In this document: one piece after another, positions 21,894 through 33,092 of the stretch
How positions within the stretch are numbered: position 1 is the stretch's first letter
How the letters are laid out: the number at the start of each line of letters is the position of its first letter
DNA from: Ulva prolifera
Lineage: Eukaryota > Chlorophyta > Ulvophyceae > Ulvales > Ulvaceae
Assembly: GCA_023078555.1 (NCBI GenBank)
Contig: CM041196.1
Coordinates: 7,699,985 to 7,763,984 of the forward strand
Direction: 5' to 3'
Length of the DNA: 64,000 bases
Notes under the pieces: generated by a model
The model's database searches: none
Told to the model about the DNA's origin: nothing
Seen by the model: the letters and a program-made list of their open reading frames with translations, nothing else
Position numbers and translations under genes: made by a program

Positions 21894-22560
21894 ATGTATA
21901 CATACATACATGCGTCGGAAGCAGCGCCGGCTGCGGCGCTGGCGGCGGCAGCGGCTCCAGGTGGCCAGGATATGGCGGGGCCTGGGGAGCAGGCCGCTGC
22001 CGCGCAGGCGGCGGCGCTGGGACGGGTGCTCAAGGCAGTGGCCCAGGAGAAACTGGGGGACATCATGTTTGTGCCGCCGGGTGACGCTTTGTGCATAGGG
22101 GATGCGTCGGTTGTGAACCCCTGTGCTGATACCTATTGCGGCCGAGCAGCCCGGGAGGACGGGGGTGCTGCGGAGACGCGGGACGTGCAGAAACTCAATG
22201 CTTATCGCTTGCACGACCCTGATGCACATAGCATTGTGCCGTTGTCGCATGAGACGCATGGTCGCTTGGGACAGCCTGCTATGGATCACTTGAATCGGCT
22301 GGCGGAGGCCGCGTCTCGGTGTGGTGCGGTGAACCGTGCTTTATTTGTGACGAATGCTCTGCGCCGGTTGAGTGTGGCGTTGTGCAAGGGGAATGCTCTT
22401 CTGCTCCATGCGGGGCTTCAATCTTTGGCTGGCATCACCGGCAGGGCTGTGGTACATGCTCGTACCCGGCCTTGTGCCATGAATGCGTGAGTGGATTTGC
22501 GGATGGATTCCTAGGAACGGCCCGGTACCCGGCCTCTCTGATTTGTAACTACATACACAC
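21894..22560 (+). mobile_element. 3' end of an R2-type (REL endonuclease) LINE, copy 1
   Basis: The open frame from ATG 21894 to 22490 encodes about 198 aa. After an Ala-rich stretch it reads KLGDIMFVPPGDALCIGDAS, then a K/R-rich step (RDVQKLNAYR) and ETHGRLGQPAMDHLNRLAE with NALRRLSVALCKGNALLL. The D...GD...K-x3-Y pattern is that of the restriction-like endonuclease domain that follows reverse transcriptase in R2-type LINEs, and the RRLSVALxxGNA block is the usual C-terminal end of such algal proteins. No RT is attached, so the copy is 5'-truncated. It ends at the tail CCGGCCTCTCTGATTTGTAA (22525-22560). The Ala-rich N-terminus may be unrelated flanking sequence. Confidence 0.65.
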
Positions 22561-22644
22561 ACCGAGGGCTGTGGAACGCGCTCGTGCCCGGCCTAGTGCC
22601 ATGACTGAGTGAGTGGACTTGCGAGTGGATTCCGAGAAACAGCT

Positions 22645-22684
22645 CGATGCCCGGCCTCTGTCCTTTGTAACTAAATATACACAC
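22645..22684 (+). repeat. Extra tail-motif copy between the two LINE ends
   Basis: GCCCGGCCTCTGTCCTTTGT then AACTAAATATACACAC. It repeats the end of copy 1 about 120 bp further on, together with the preceding GGCTGTGGNACGCTCGTGCC block, so the LINE 3' UTR is itself duplicated. Confidence 0.7.
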
Positions 22685-22689
22685 CCGCG

Positions 22690-23394
22690 GCTGCTCCGGC
22701 CGCCAATGCCGATGCTGGGCACAGCACCCATGTGGGGCGACCCACGCTGGACGCCGCGCAGGCTGCAGTGCCGACGGCGGCGGTGGTGCGAGGTGGCTAG
22801 GGTGCGGCAGGGCCTGGGTTGCATGCCGCAACCCCCCAAGGCGGAGGGGCTGGAGGAGGTCGTCACGACGATGGCCCGTGAGAAGGTGGGGGACATCATG
22901 TTTTTGCCGCCTGATGACCCGTTGTGCATAGGGAATGTTGTGGTTGTAGACCCCTGTGCTGGTACCTGTCGCAGCCGGGCGGCTCGGGGGGGCGGGGGCG
23001 CTGCGGTGGTGCGGGACGTGCAAAAACGCGATGCATATCAGGCGTATGACCCTGATGCCAATAATTCTGTGCTGTTGTTGCATAAGACGCATGGTCGCTT
23101 GGGACAGCCTGCTATAGATCATTTGAAGCAGCTGGTGGAGGTTGCGTCTCGGTGTGGCATGGTGGACCATGGCGTGTTTGTGATGAATGCTTTGCGCCGG
23201 TTGAGTGTGGCGTTGTGCAAAGAAAATGCTTATGTGCTCTGTGTTGGGCTTCAATCTTTGTCTGGAATCACCGGCAGGGCTGTGGTACGCTCGTGCCCGG
23301 CCTAGTGCCATGAATGAGTGAGAGGATTTGCGAGTGGATTCTGAGAACCGGCCCGGTACCCGGCCTCTCTGATTTGTAACTACATACACATACA
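22690..23394 (+). mobile_element. 3' end of an R2-type LINE, copy 2 (tandem paralogue)
   Basis: The frame ending at 23305 carries the same module as copy 1: EKVGDIMFLPPDDPLCIGN, RDVQKRDAYQAYDPDA, KTHGRLGQPAIDHLKQLVE and NALRRLSVALCKENAYVL. The second acidic position of the nuclease motif reads Asn (IGN against IGD in copy 1), which suggests it is inactive. First ATGs lie near 22705. The copy ends in the same 3' UTR and tail (23354-23394), with one more tail at 23398-23434. The two copies lie head to tail about 750 bp apart, from a duplication or two insertions at one site. Confidence 0.65.
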
Positions 23395-23397
23395 TGT

Positions 23398-23434
23398 TCC
23401 CAGCCTCTGTCCTTTGGAACTACATACACACACG
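23398..23434 (+). repeat. Tail-motif copy
   Basis: CCCAGCCTCTGTCCTTTGGA then ACTACATACACACAC directly follows copy 2 and repeats its 3' end. Confidence 0.7.
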
Positions 23435-23666
23435 CAAGCAACCGCCGGCCCACCACACAGAACAACATACCGACCCCACAGCCCACCAACATTGCCCACG
23501 CACGCCATGACCAGCACACAACCTTGTACATGCACACACGCGCGGGCCCTCACGCACGCAATCGCCCACCCGCACCCGCACACACTCACCCCACTCCACG
23601 GCACCATCGCCTCAAGGCCCACGCGGCTCAGTTGACATGACAATACCACCCACAAAAATCCCGTAG

Positions 23667-23690
23667 GGGGGTTGGGGGGGGGGGGGGGGG
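23667..23690. repeat. Poly-G tract
   Basis: Run of G with one interruption. Homopolymer length in the assembly is unreliable. Confidence 0.9.
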
Positions 23691-23950
23691 CTCAGGCCGG
23701 ATGGCTAGTGAGCGGCGAGAGGTCATCGCATGGGACTGGCAGTCCCGCCAAAACTGCCTTGCCCGCGTGGCGTGCCACCAGCGGGGCAGCAGCGTGAATT
23801 TGACGCGCCATGGCGCAGCAGAGCACCGTGGAGAGGTCGCACATCGCGTAGCATGGTGTGTGTGGCCGCCGTGCTATGCAAGCAACCAAGGCCAGATTCG
23901 ATGTGGGTTTGCATTCGCTATTGTTGGCGGCGTTGGTATGCTTGTGCGCT

Positions 23951-23996
23951 GCCCTGGTGGTGCTACCGGCCTCTCTGACTCTGTCCTTATAACACA
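23951..23996 (+). repeat. Shared tail motif, plus orientation
   Basis: GGTGGTGCTACCGGCCTCTC then TGACTCTGTCCTTATAACAC matches the end of repeat family A and the LINE 3' tails. Probable 3' end of a truncated retroelement to its left. Confidence 0.7.
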
Positions 23997-23999
23997 AGA

Positions 24000-24391
24000 G
24001 TCAAGCGCCTGCGCCCTTGTGTGCGTGCATGTCACAATTGTCGAGCATCATGCACACAGACGCCAACAAGGGCGACCCAGGTCCACTCTGTGATCCAGCA
24101 GAACGTGCATGAGGACCCCCTGCCGTAACCCCTGCCCCAGGCAATCGTTGCAGAGCCGAACGCTGCCCGTTCTGCATGAGGAACCACAAACTTCAGGGGA
24201 CCCTTTGACAGCAGCGAAGCCTTCGGGTCTGGGCACCATAGCCGCGCCTGGTAGAGTGCCATGTCTGCCCTTCCACGCCATGCAGACCAAAATGTCCCAA
24301 CCGCCGCAGCCATGAGATCTGAGGACCGCGTCGTCGTCGGCTCGATTCAACAGAACATGGGGTTCGCATTGCTCTTGCAGTGGTGGTGGTA
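24000..24391. other. Repeat-rich spacer, nothing coding recognised
   Basis: No ORF with recognisable content, no splice-supported gene. Confidence 0.4.
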
Positions 24392-24483
24392 GACAGATTG
24401 GCATATGTGGTCCCGTTAACTCGGAGATGTCAATGTCCAATAGGATACGGATCAGTAAATTCAGATTTGCTTTACTTTACAGA
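24392..24483 (+). mobile_element. tRNA-derived SINE, 3' half only
   Basis: Matches the 3' halves of the two longer copies (reverse strand of 27022-27120): GGCATATGTGGTCCCGTTRA, then TCAATGTCC, then GGATACGGMTCAGTAAATTC and AGATTTRCTTKACTTTAC. The tRNA-like head is missing, as in 5'-truncated insertions. Confidence 0.75.
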
Positions 24484-24942
24484 TTGGCCCAGTGGCTGCG
24501 CCAAGCGGCAAGTATCCTCAGCAGACAGCACCCCCATGTTGGTGAGCAACACTGTCACGGTGATTGTTACGATTTTTCGCATTTCGGGGGGTTCGCCCTG
24601 ATCCATAGAAACGAGATGTCACTCGAGGAGCACACACAGTCATATTTATTAACAGCAGAGTCTGGGGCAGTGGTGCGCCACAACGCCTCCCCGTACTGCA
24701 TACCCTGTGCAAGCCGGGCGTGAAGCACCAGTGCTTTTGCAACATGTGGCGGCCAACAGCCAGGGACGGCGCATAGAGCGTCTATGCAAATAGCCCCCTA
24801 GACATACATTCATCGGTACATGCTGTAGGTGCTCTGCACGCCGGACGAGAAAGGGAGACGCTGCAGCTTCCGTGCAGAGACAGTACCGAACATTGCATCG
24901 TGCATCTTCGGAAGAGTCAAGATCTGCCTCCATGCTGCGCTG
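24484..24942. other. Spacer between SINE copies, nothing recognised
   Basis: Only short frames without recognisable motif. Confidence 0.4.
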
Positions 24943-25200
24943 TGAAGTAAAGTAAACTAGGTCTGGATGTAATGAGCCGCACCCTGAAGAGGGCATTTGC
25001 AACTCCGAGTGAACAAGTCCACATGCCGAAGGGGTAATCCACCTGGGAACCCCCATCAGACAACTGCACGCAGCTAGTAGGGCCTCCCTCTCTGCTAAGG
25101 CAGGTAACGCACAGCTGATTTGAGTCCCCAAAGCGCACGCAGAATCGAACCCACGACATCCTGTAAAGGTGGGGATAGCGTTTATACCGTCCTTGACACA
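24943..25200 (-). mobile_element. tRNA-derived SINE, full-length copy
   Basis: Read on the minus strand it starts AAGGACGGTATAAACGC and has a pol III B box within GTCGTGGGTTCGATTCTGCG (consensus GGTTCGANNCC). It then follows the same body as the copy at 27022-27273, ending GCGGCTCATTACATCCAGAC and CTAGTTTACTTTACTTC. The tRNA-like head with B box plus a conserved unrelated body and tail is the SINE pattern. No clear target duplication was found. Confidence 0.75.
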
Positions 25201-26892
25201 ATGGACTGTGCGCTTGTGCGGTCTCGATGACACACTGCAGCTCAACAGCAGTACATCAACATTGACAGGATGTCCCCCTACAGCATCACCGCACAGCCTC
25301 GACCGACGACACCACATAGTGGACGTACAGACATCACACTGTTGGGCAGGCGTTCTACCAGGGACGGGAACAAGCAAGCAGGGTCCCCGATGAAATGTAC
25401 TCTTTCCCTAAGGCCTGGTGGTGTGGGCATGACGGGCTAGCAGCAGTACTGCCCCATCGCCTACGCACTGCAGGATGCAGCCAAAGGACACAGAGCATGC
25501 ACAGATGCACAGCAATATGGGCTTCGCGAAGCTGCCGCAGCCTGCATGCATCAGCCTGAGAGCCAGAAACCATGAGGAACCATCGGTGTTCAGAGGCGTA
25601 CGGCGCACCGCCTCCATTTCGGTAGTGACCTGGGCCACACTTGACCGCAGCATATACTGCAGGTCAAAGGCAACATCCAGAGGCATCTACCGGGACTCGG
25701 CCAGCAGTATCAAAGCAAGCTGACGCAAAGACACAGACACCACCGCAGTGGGGGGTTGGCTGTAGCAAGAAGGCAATGGCTGTGGTGTTGTGTAGCAAAT
25801 GCATGCATCCCATTGGGAACCCAACAAAGCCACTGCGGGATGTTGCTGCTATTTCCGCCTCTGATGAAGATCTTTGCCAGAAGTTCTTGGTAATCATGAT
25901 CATGATATTTTCCAGAAGTTCTTGGTAATTATGATAGATCTAGATGTCTTCATTCTCTGTCCTCGAGACAGGTCAGATCGAACGCTTTCAGAGCCCCCCC
26001 CCCCCCCTCCCCCCCATCCGCTTCCCATGCCTGGGAAGTCATCGGACTCACTGAGATGAAGCAAATCAGGGAAGGACCATGGTATGGTGCAGACTATCTG
26101 TCTCACAGAGACGACACAATCAGCAAGGCTGATTCAGTTTGGTGCCGGAACAGTGCGGGAGCGCAGCGATGTATTACTGCTTACTCGTCTTCCTGCAGAA
26201 GCCTGTCGGCCCATCCATGAAGCCATTTGCGGTCCATTCAGGATGACCGTACATAGGTTCAACTGATACCATGGTTCTGGCAACTTGTGCAAGGAACAAC
26301 AGCTTCCTGCAGGCGGTTCGTGTTACAGGCGGACGGGTTGCATGTACGTAGGCATTCATGGATGACACGGACGTGCCACTGCACCGCACCGGTTTCGCAA
26401 TGCTGTCCATGCAGCAGCTACAGAACTCGTAAAATCGATTGACGGAGGAGAATGAAATGCGATTAGCCGTACATGCATGTTGTACGCCATTCCATTACCA
26501 GCCTGCTGCCACAGCTCAAGCACGCTCTCACCGCTGCCTGGCCCACATGGCTGCACATGCTCGCAGAGAATATTGAAGTTTTCAATTGCACAGGCAGTGC
26601 AGCAAACGCACGACAGGACACGACAATGGTCAAAGCAGGCAGGCACAATTCCTCTGTCTCGATGGCGGCCGAGGGAGCTGCCTTACGCCACAGAACATCG
26701 CAGTCCGTGCACTGCGGTGACCCAATGACAGAAAGACACAAAGGCATTGCTACCAAGTGCGCAGGTGGACCATCTCATGGTCTGAGGAGGGTGGGGCAAG
26801 GGGTGGTCCAAGCCTGATAGGTGGGTGGGGGCACAGCTCTGTATTCATGCATTTTTGCAGAGCAAGTATTACCCACCTGTAGATGAGAACGC
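25201..26892. other. Spacer, nothing coding recognised; poly-C tract inside
   Basis: No supported gene. A C-rich homopolymer (about 25995-26020) and an imperfect duplication of TTCTTGGTAATNATGAT (about 25886 and 25918) are seen. Confidence 0.4.
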
Positions 26893-26898
26893 AGCTTC

Positions 26899-26940
26899 TG
26901 TTACAAAGGCGAAGTCCGGGAGGCAGGTAGGACTGCCGGA
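26899..26940 (-). repeat. Shared tail motif, minus orientation
   Basis: TGTTACAAAGGCGAAGTCCG then GGAGGCAGGTAGGACTGCCG is the reverse complement form of the tail found at LINE and repeat family A ends. Confidence 0.6.
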
Positions 26941-27021
26941 ATCACGTACAAGAATAGAAACACCAACGCCACAAGAGGATGCCGGCACAGCAGCTGAAAA
27001 GTAGCTTGGGCATGCACAGTG

Positions 27022-27273
27022 CATTGTAAAGTCAAGTAAATCTGAATTTACTGAGCCGTATCCTGAAAAGGACATTGAAAACTCCGAATCAACGGGACCA
27101 CATATGCCAAAGGTATTAACCACCTGGAAGCCCCCCCTCAGACGGTCGTACGCAACTCACGGGGCTAAGCGAGGTGGTCCCGCACGGCCGGATGCTCGAA
27201 AGCGCACGCAGAATCGTACCCACGACCTCCTGAACAGGAGGAGGTAGATTTTATACCGTCCTCCACCCATTGG
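27022..27273 (-). mobile_element. tRNA-derived SINE, full-length copy
   Basis: On the minus strand it starts GAGGACGGTATAAAATC, has a hairpin-like CCTCCTGTTCAGGAGG in the anticodon-arm position and a B-box-like GGGTACGATTC. It ends with GGATACGGCTCAGTAAATTC and AGATTTACTTGACTTTAC. It aligns over its whole length with 24943-25200. Confidence 0.75.
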
Positions 27274-27291
27274 AATTTTTGTTTCTTTTTT

Positions 27292-27335
27292 GCGTTATGA
27301 GGACAGAGTCAGAGAGGCAGGCCACACCGCAGGCA
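27292..27335 (-). repeat. Shared tail motif, minus orientation
   Basis: CGTTATGAGGACAGAGTCAG then AGAGGCAGGCCACACCGCAG. It abuts the 5' end of the SINE at 27022-27273. Confidence 0.65.
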
Positions 27336-29286
27336 TCGCGCATTTCACCACGGTCGCAACACCATACTATATCATTATTAGTCAAAGAATGTGAAGGATC
27401 CTAAGACATCCCAGCTATATTGTGTTCCTCATGTTGTGTTTCTCAGCTGTAGCAAGGAGCTTCACGGGCAGATACAGCAAACCTGACCCACGCGACCACC
27501 ACCAGCTGACGCATGTATGCGCGTTAACCCAAGCTCATGTGAATGCTGCCTCAGGACATTGTGGTGCATGGGTGAGAATATTTACCACAGGCCAATGTCA
27601 TGGCATTGCAGCAATGCAGGCGCCTCGTATATGCAGGGCACCCAGAGACACTGGTGTTGCTGATCAACGTGCGATCGCGTCATGCTTCAACTCATCTTGA
27701 AACTCAACAGCGATTTTGACCTCGCCAGTGTCGCGCTAGCAGAGCATCAGCAGAGTCTGATGAGGACAGAAAGCGCTTCACCGTCTACCTCAGGCGTGAT
27801 GGGCAATGCCAGAGCAAGTATAACGTGTTGTAATCAAGCCTTGGGCTGTATACAGAACTGAAACGAGGCAGCACATACCAACAGGCACAGATTGTATCAA
27901 TACAATTTGCAACATGTCCCTGCCACAAGCGACGCACAGTCGGGCTGGTCTGTTTCACCGGTATGCATCAGCACCAAATCTGAGATGGCCGCGGAATCAA
28001 AGGCTGTCTCAAAGTATTCATCACATATCATTTCATCAGAGAGCGGGCATCAAGCGTGTTGCCTCTGTGTGCTGCAGCGGGCCACACCCCAGCAACGACA
28101 ACCGCTGGAGAGGCACCACCGCGGAGTTCGTGAGCTGTACACGTGTTCGCAATGTCATGTTCCTGTCAATGTGCTGGTCGAAAGTGGCAGTGATGCCGCA
28201 TGCCGTTATAATGCTCATGCCTGCCTGTGCTCCAACGCTGCACGGTAGCTCATGCAGGCTATCTGTCGCTGCACCAATGTTGATGCAATGTGTGGCCTAT
28301 GCGTGCTGAGTCGCTGTTCAGCGGTCCTGCTCTCAGAGTGTCAGCGCCTTTCTTCAGCCTTGACACCTGGACATTGGCGCACCGTCAGTTCTCAGGCCCA
28401 GCCGTCCGACACTGAATGGAACCAGGACTTAATCTTCGCTAGGCAAGTCGTGGGTCCGCGGTCGGCCCCCTGGTCCCTTGCGATCCTGCTTGCATGTCCC
28501 AGTCTAGAGTTGGGCCACAGTGCGTTGCATAGCATATGAGGTTGCAGCCACGACCAGCTCCAACAGTATCCTTTACTTCCCAAGGGTTTGTGCCGAGTTT
28601 TAGTGGCAAATCCTTTGCGAGTGAGCGTGAGGGGCCTGTGGGTATCCAAGGCCGGGCTCGTGCCTTGTCAACTGCAGCGTCTGCTTGTATGCCTCAGATT
28701 TTGATGGTACGATAGCTTGCAAATGAGTATGATGGCATGCACTTTCTCGTGGTGCCGCATGCATCTGCTTTGCGTGGGTGTGGGTTGCGCTTTGGTGCGG
28801 GGCCACGCCCTTCTGTTCGTGACGCAGCATGACTGGGATACTTCAGATCGATCGCATGCAGCAATCAAAAACACCTGAGTAATTTATGAAACAGAAGACT
28901 CACCACATGTAGATGGTAAGAGTATGTGTCGTTGAGATAAGCCGCGTACAGATTTCGACGTCATACTGCAGATCTGCGTTGTGCATTGCACACTGGTAGC
29001 CACAGCCACAGGCCAGCCGTCCGCGGAAGAAACCGCCGCTGGTCAACACAGCAGTATTGCACCAGGTGCGGTGCTCGAAGTCAGGTATTACGCAATTGCC
29101 GGTAGGGTGGTATCCTGTCTAGGGCCGTGATTCGAATCATTCTGGACGTCGACTGCTTGGCCATGGTTTAAAAAAAATTGTCGTGTCATAACATAAACCC
29201 GCTTCGCGCTAAGAGGCATATCCCGTATCGACTCCCAAACAGAGCAGTGCATACAAACTGAATTTTCAGGCCTGAACAACGTATTG
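27336..29286. other. Spacer, nothing recognised
   Basis: Several short frames on both strands without recognisable domains or splice support. Confidence 0.4.
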
Positions 29287-29775
29287 ATGGAGGCTCGCCA
29301 TGGCGATGAACGGCAAGCGCAAACGTCCGCCGACCGCGACGTAGCAAATGGGCACAACGAAAGCACCTCCCAGGTCACCTTCAGCCAAGAAGACATGGAT
29401 GAGATCAACGCAGTTGACATCGCGGCGCCCTTGGCAGCCGTACCGGGCGTGCTTGAACTCAGCGAGGAAGTGAGCGATCGGATTGCCAGCGACAATGATG
29501 CCCTCACGGATGCATTTGCAGCTCAAGTTATGGAGCAGTCTGCCACAGTCGATGATACCTTGATTTGCAGTAACGCGCCTGGTAAAGTCGGGCTCGGCCT
29601 TGTCGCGGTCGGTGGCTGTGTCGCCAGCGTGGTGCTGATCGCCCTCATTCGACGCATTAGACGCGGGCGCAGCAAAGCCTCTGATGAGTCTAGCCAGAAG
29701 GTGTCCGGCTCCGGTATAGGCTCCAGGTCCGTCTTGAAATCCATACCGTGTTTCTTATCTTGGGTCGTGTCGTAG
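29287..29775 (+). CDS. Small acidic protein with one C-terminal membrane helix, unknown
   Basis: An uninterrupted frame of 162 aa from ATG 29287. The first 100 residues are hydrophilic and acidic (for example FSQEDMDEINAVDIA and LELSEEVSDRIASDNDAL). A single hydrophobic helix (VGLGLVAVGGCVASVVLIAL) is followed at once by a basic cluster (IRRIRRGRSK) and a Ser-rich tail. That layout suggests a membrane-anchored protein with the basic tail on the cytosolic or stromal side. I do not recognise a family. The last residues (SIPCFLSWVVS) may be read into an intron, so the C-terminus is uncertain. It lies 215 bp before the next plus-strand gene. Confidence 0.45.
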   Translation: MEARHGDERQAQTSADRDVANGHNESTSQVTFSQEDMDEINAVDIAAPLAAVPGVLELSEEVSDRIASDNDALTDAFAAQVMEQSATVDDTLICSNAPGKVGLGLVAVGGCVASVVLIALIRRIRRGRSKASDESSQKVSGSGIGSRSVLKSIPCFLSWVVS

Positions 29776-29989
29776 TCCTGGAATGCCGTGTACGTCCTCC
29801 GAATTGCCTGCAAAGTTGACACGGCAGCTAAAGTAATAGCCAACCCTAGCTCATAACGAAGTTTCATCAATCATGTGCATCCCAGCTGGGGCCCAGCGAA
29901 CACACCTGATGCAATACACAGGGTTCAAATCTTGAGGCTAGTTGTCCCATTCAATCCATGTCCCGCGCCATCCCGTCTGTCTGAAAAGC

Positions 29990-32822
29990 ATGCGTATCTC
30001 CAGGCAAGGAGCTGGGTCAGTGAGGTCAGCCGGATCTCATGGTGTGAAGGGATCGGCCACAAGATCTCAGTCTCGGAGAGGTACTGCCAGTTCAGCCAGT
30101 GCACAGGGTGCGCGACGAGGCGAACACAGGGCCGAGCCCGCACGGGCACGTTCAGAGCGAGTCCCAGCTGATCGTAAGGCCGAGCAATCTGTAGGCTCAA
30201 AATCCTCAGCTAAATCAGGGCCCGAAGCTCGTGCGGCCCCTTCCAAAGCACGGGATGCTACACCGGTGCCAGATGCTCGGCCCGAGCCCCCGCCTGCACG
30301 CAAAAAGCGCGTGCCACCATTGCTTTCGGGCAACAAGGCCCGCAGCCGTAGTGACAAGGACTCTGAGTCTGACAAGCCCGGTAGCGCCAGCTCAGCCTCG
30401 ACGTCAATGGCTAGCCCTTCCACCGTGAATGCCAGTGCTACAACAGAGAAGCGCTTGAAGAGTCCCAGGGCCCCAGATTGGAAGGCACCATTGGATGCAC
30501 GTCCAGTTCCACAATCTGCTAGCCGTTCATCAGCTGCTGTGCCCGCAGTTGCTGAAGCGCGCCTAAACGCAGATGCAGCGGAATTCCACCCTTCCAGCAG
30601 CGCCGCACATGTAGCTCCAGTGTTGCAGACTTTGGCTGATGAATCCACTACTGCCACAGGCGATGCCCCGCCTTCCCATGTGGCAAGCGTGCAGTCGCAA
30701 AGCACGGCTAATGGCCAAGAGACAGCCGCTGGAGCAGGGCCTGGCGAGCCTGCAGCAGATGCGACAGCACAGGCCACGACCATGCCCAGTGAACGAGCAG
30801 CAAGTCGGTCCAGCAGCCAGATTGAGAGTGTCAAGTTCAATGTGGACGCACCAGAGTTTCGTCCGTCATCTGCTGCCACGAAGGCAGTGCATGTGAGTCC
30901 AGTCCAGGCTGTAGAGGCAGACCAGCCGGTGGACAACAGTGACATTAGTGAGACGGATGCAGTCAAGCAGCTGGCTGGAGAGACGGACGCCAAGCAGAGT
31001 GTGCCAGAGAGCGCGTCAGGCCCAGCGGAGGTTTCAGTTCCAGGCGAGGCGGCAGAAGGTGATATTGATGATGATGACGATGATACAGAATTTGTCCACA
31101 GCAAGGTGGTGTTGGTGGGCGGCGACATCACAGCTGATGCAGATGAGACGCCGGATGAAAAAATTGCAGCACAGCAACTCCTCGAGATTGCTAAGGAGCT
31201 GCAGCGCATGGGTGTGCCCCCGGCTGAAGCTGTCTTCCCCCGTTACAGCATCTGTGTATGTTCGATTTAGAATTCAACTGCCACGTTTTACAAGCGGTGA
31301 ATTAGAGCGGGATCTCCCACTCACGTCATGGCACGCAGCGGCTGACCTGCAGAGCCAGTGATGTTGTGGTGTGGTCTGTCAGGCTGTGTGCACTCCAGGT
31401 CAAGCTGTGTTGCTGCATGCAGCCATGCAGTCATAAGAGCACACACACTGACGCGCTCATCCTGGATGCGACACAGGTGGTGGACGAGTGACGCCGTCAG
31501 AGTTGAGGGAGAAGGGCCTGAAAGAACTCAAAGCTGATGTCAACTTCTGCATATCGTCGCTGTGCCGGCCACTGAAAGTGGCAGAGCATGCTTCCACTGC
31601 TGCAGATTTTTTCTTTCAGCTGCAGTCGTTTGATGCGGCGGAGGAAATGCTGGATATTGGCGTACAGGTGCGAACACTGCACACTAAAATTTCTGGGCGC
31701 CGTCTGAAAGGCATCATGGCGCCGCATATTGAGGATGCAGATTATGTGTACAAGCGTCTGGCGTGGCATGCAAAGCTTTCGCCACCCTTACATGCAGGCA
31801 GCACGAATGGCCGGCGATGCTGCCCTTGAGACCACACTGATGCACAACTTGGCCACTTCGTTGCGGAAACGTGGAAAATACAACATGGCTCTGCGGCTGC
31901 ATCGGAGTTTTAAGGAAGACATTGAGAAGCGTGAAGGCATTACATCAGAGTACATCGTGCTTGCTCGCCACAGCATAGTCGACATGCTGACAGCGCGGGG
32001 ACGGCGAGAAGAATGCCGAGCTTACCTGGACGACGAAGTGGCCAAGCTGGACGATCACCTGGCAGCAGTCACTGCTGAGCGAGATGCTGCAGGCTCAGGC
32101 GAGGCCGATTCTACAAGCGCAAAGATGACAATGGCTCTTCAAGCGTCGGCAAGATGTAAAATGGACTACGCAAAGCACTTTGAGGCGTGCGAGCAACAGG
32201 ATGATGCAATTAAGATGGGTGCAGATGCACTGGACAAACACAGGGCTGCAGCAGCGATAGACCCAAGTATCACTGTCCCGATGTACGCAAATTTCATGGC
32301 TGTTCAACTTAAGGCCAAGGGGCACCGTCTCAAGATGGAAGGCCAGGAGGAAGAGGCGCTGGCACTGTACCGGAAGTCCCGCGATATGTTTGGGGAATTG
32401 GCTGCCATAGTTGAGGCACAGGCGCAACAAGGCCGCAAAAATCAAAGGCTGCCGATGGTGTATCGGCAGATAGCAGACATCTCTATGGCTCTCGGTGACT
32501 TTGAGGCAGTGCGCTGTCCATAGCTATGCCTGGGCAGTGTGATGTCAAGCATATAGTAGCTTTACTGATATCTCTCATCATTGTGCAGGCTTTCAAGGCA
32601 GCAGACGAGTTTGTAAGCTCAGTCATGTCAGTGTATCAGTGTCGGCCTTTGGACCCTGCCATGCAGCAGGTTTGGGAGTACAAGGCTGAACTTCACTCGG
32701 CTGCACAAGACGAAGACGGTGCAGCCAGTGCACGCAAGCAGGCCCTGAAGTGCAAGTCCTCTATGGTCCGAGCGCGCAGTGGCCATAAGTCCAAACAAAG
32801 AAAAGACACCAGGGGGCCGTGA
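29990..32822 (+). CDS. 799-aa protein: disordered basic/acidic N-terminal half and helical-repeat (TPR-like) C-terminal half
   Basis: Exons 29990-31253, 31477-31667, 31798-32508 and 32589-32822 (2400 nt) are all in phase with GT-AG introns. Residues 1-400 are Ser/Ala/Pro/Arg/Glu-rich and surely disordered (MRISRQGAGSVRSAGSHG, many SR and KSK runs). They contain three copies of a short A-x-EFHPSS/EFRPSS motif (for example DAAEFHPSSSAAHVAP and DAPEFRPSSAATKAVHV), the form of PAM2 peptides that bind poly(A)-binding protein MLLE domains. From about residue 405 the chain is helical: LLEIAKELQRMGVPPAEAVF, then TPR-like pairs (LRKRGKYNMALRLHRSF, KTMALQASARCKMDYAKHFE-like helices, EEEALALYRKSRDMFGEL). 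The function is unknown. PAM2-like motifs suggest an mRNA-linked role, which is inference. TGTAA follows at 32838. Confidence 0.75.
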
Positions 32823-32837
32823 TAGCGGCGACTGGCG

Positions 32838-32842
32838 TGTAA
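32838..32842 (+). promoter_or_regulatory. TGTAA poly(A) signal candidate
   Basis: TGTAA 16 bases after the stop of the 799-aa protein gene. Confidence 0.4.
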
Positions 32843-33059
32843 TATACCAGCTCAGTTCCGAGGGGTCACTGTTGTACGGCATTGATGTAGTGAAGAGCAT
32901 CGGAGAGCATGCTTGGCCCATGGTGCTTGTCAAGCAGTGTGTCACTCGTTCCACACTCACTTCCCCATTTCACATAAGACCTTACGTTTATGGATTCCCA
33001 ATTGATAGGCTTGTAACTTTTCACGACCTCCAAGCTAAGGTGCACGTAATCATAACAAT

Positions 33060-33064
33060 TTACA
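33060..33064 (-). promoter_or_regulatory. TGTAA poly(A) signal candidate of PP7
   Basis: TGTAA on the minus strand about 29 bases after the PP7 stop codon. Confidence 0.5.
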
Positions 33065-33092
33065 GCACGGATATACTGCAGCAGAGAAAAAA

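Noticed and set aside
30067-31209. 380-aa open frame on the minus strand
   Set aside because: Antisense shadow of the low-complexity half of the 799-aa protein gene, with skewed Ala/Ser composition and no start context or splice support.
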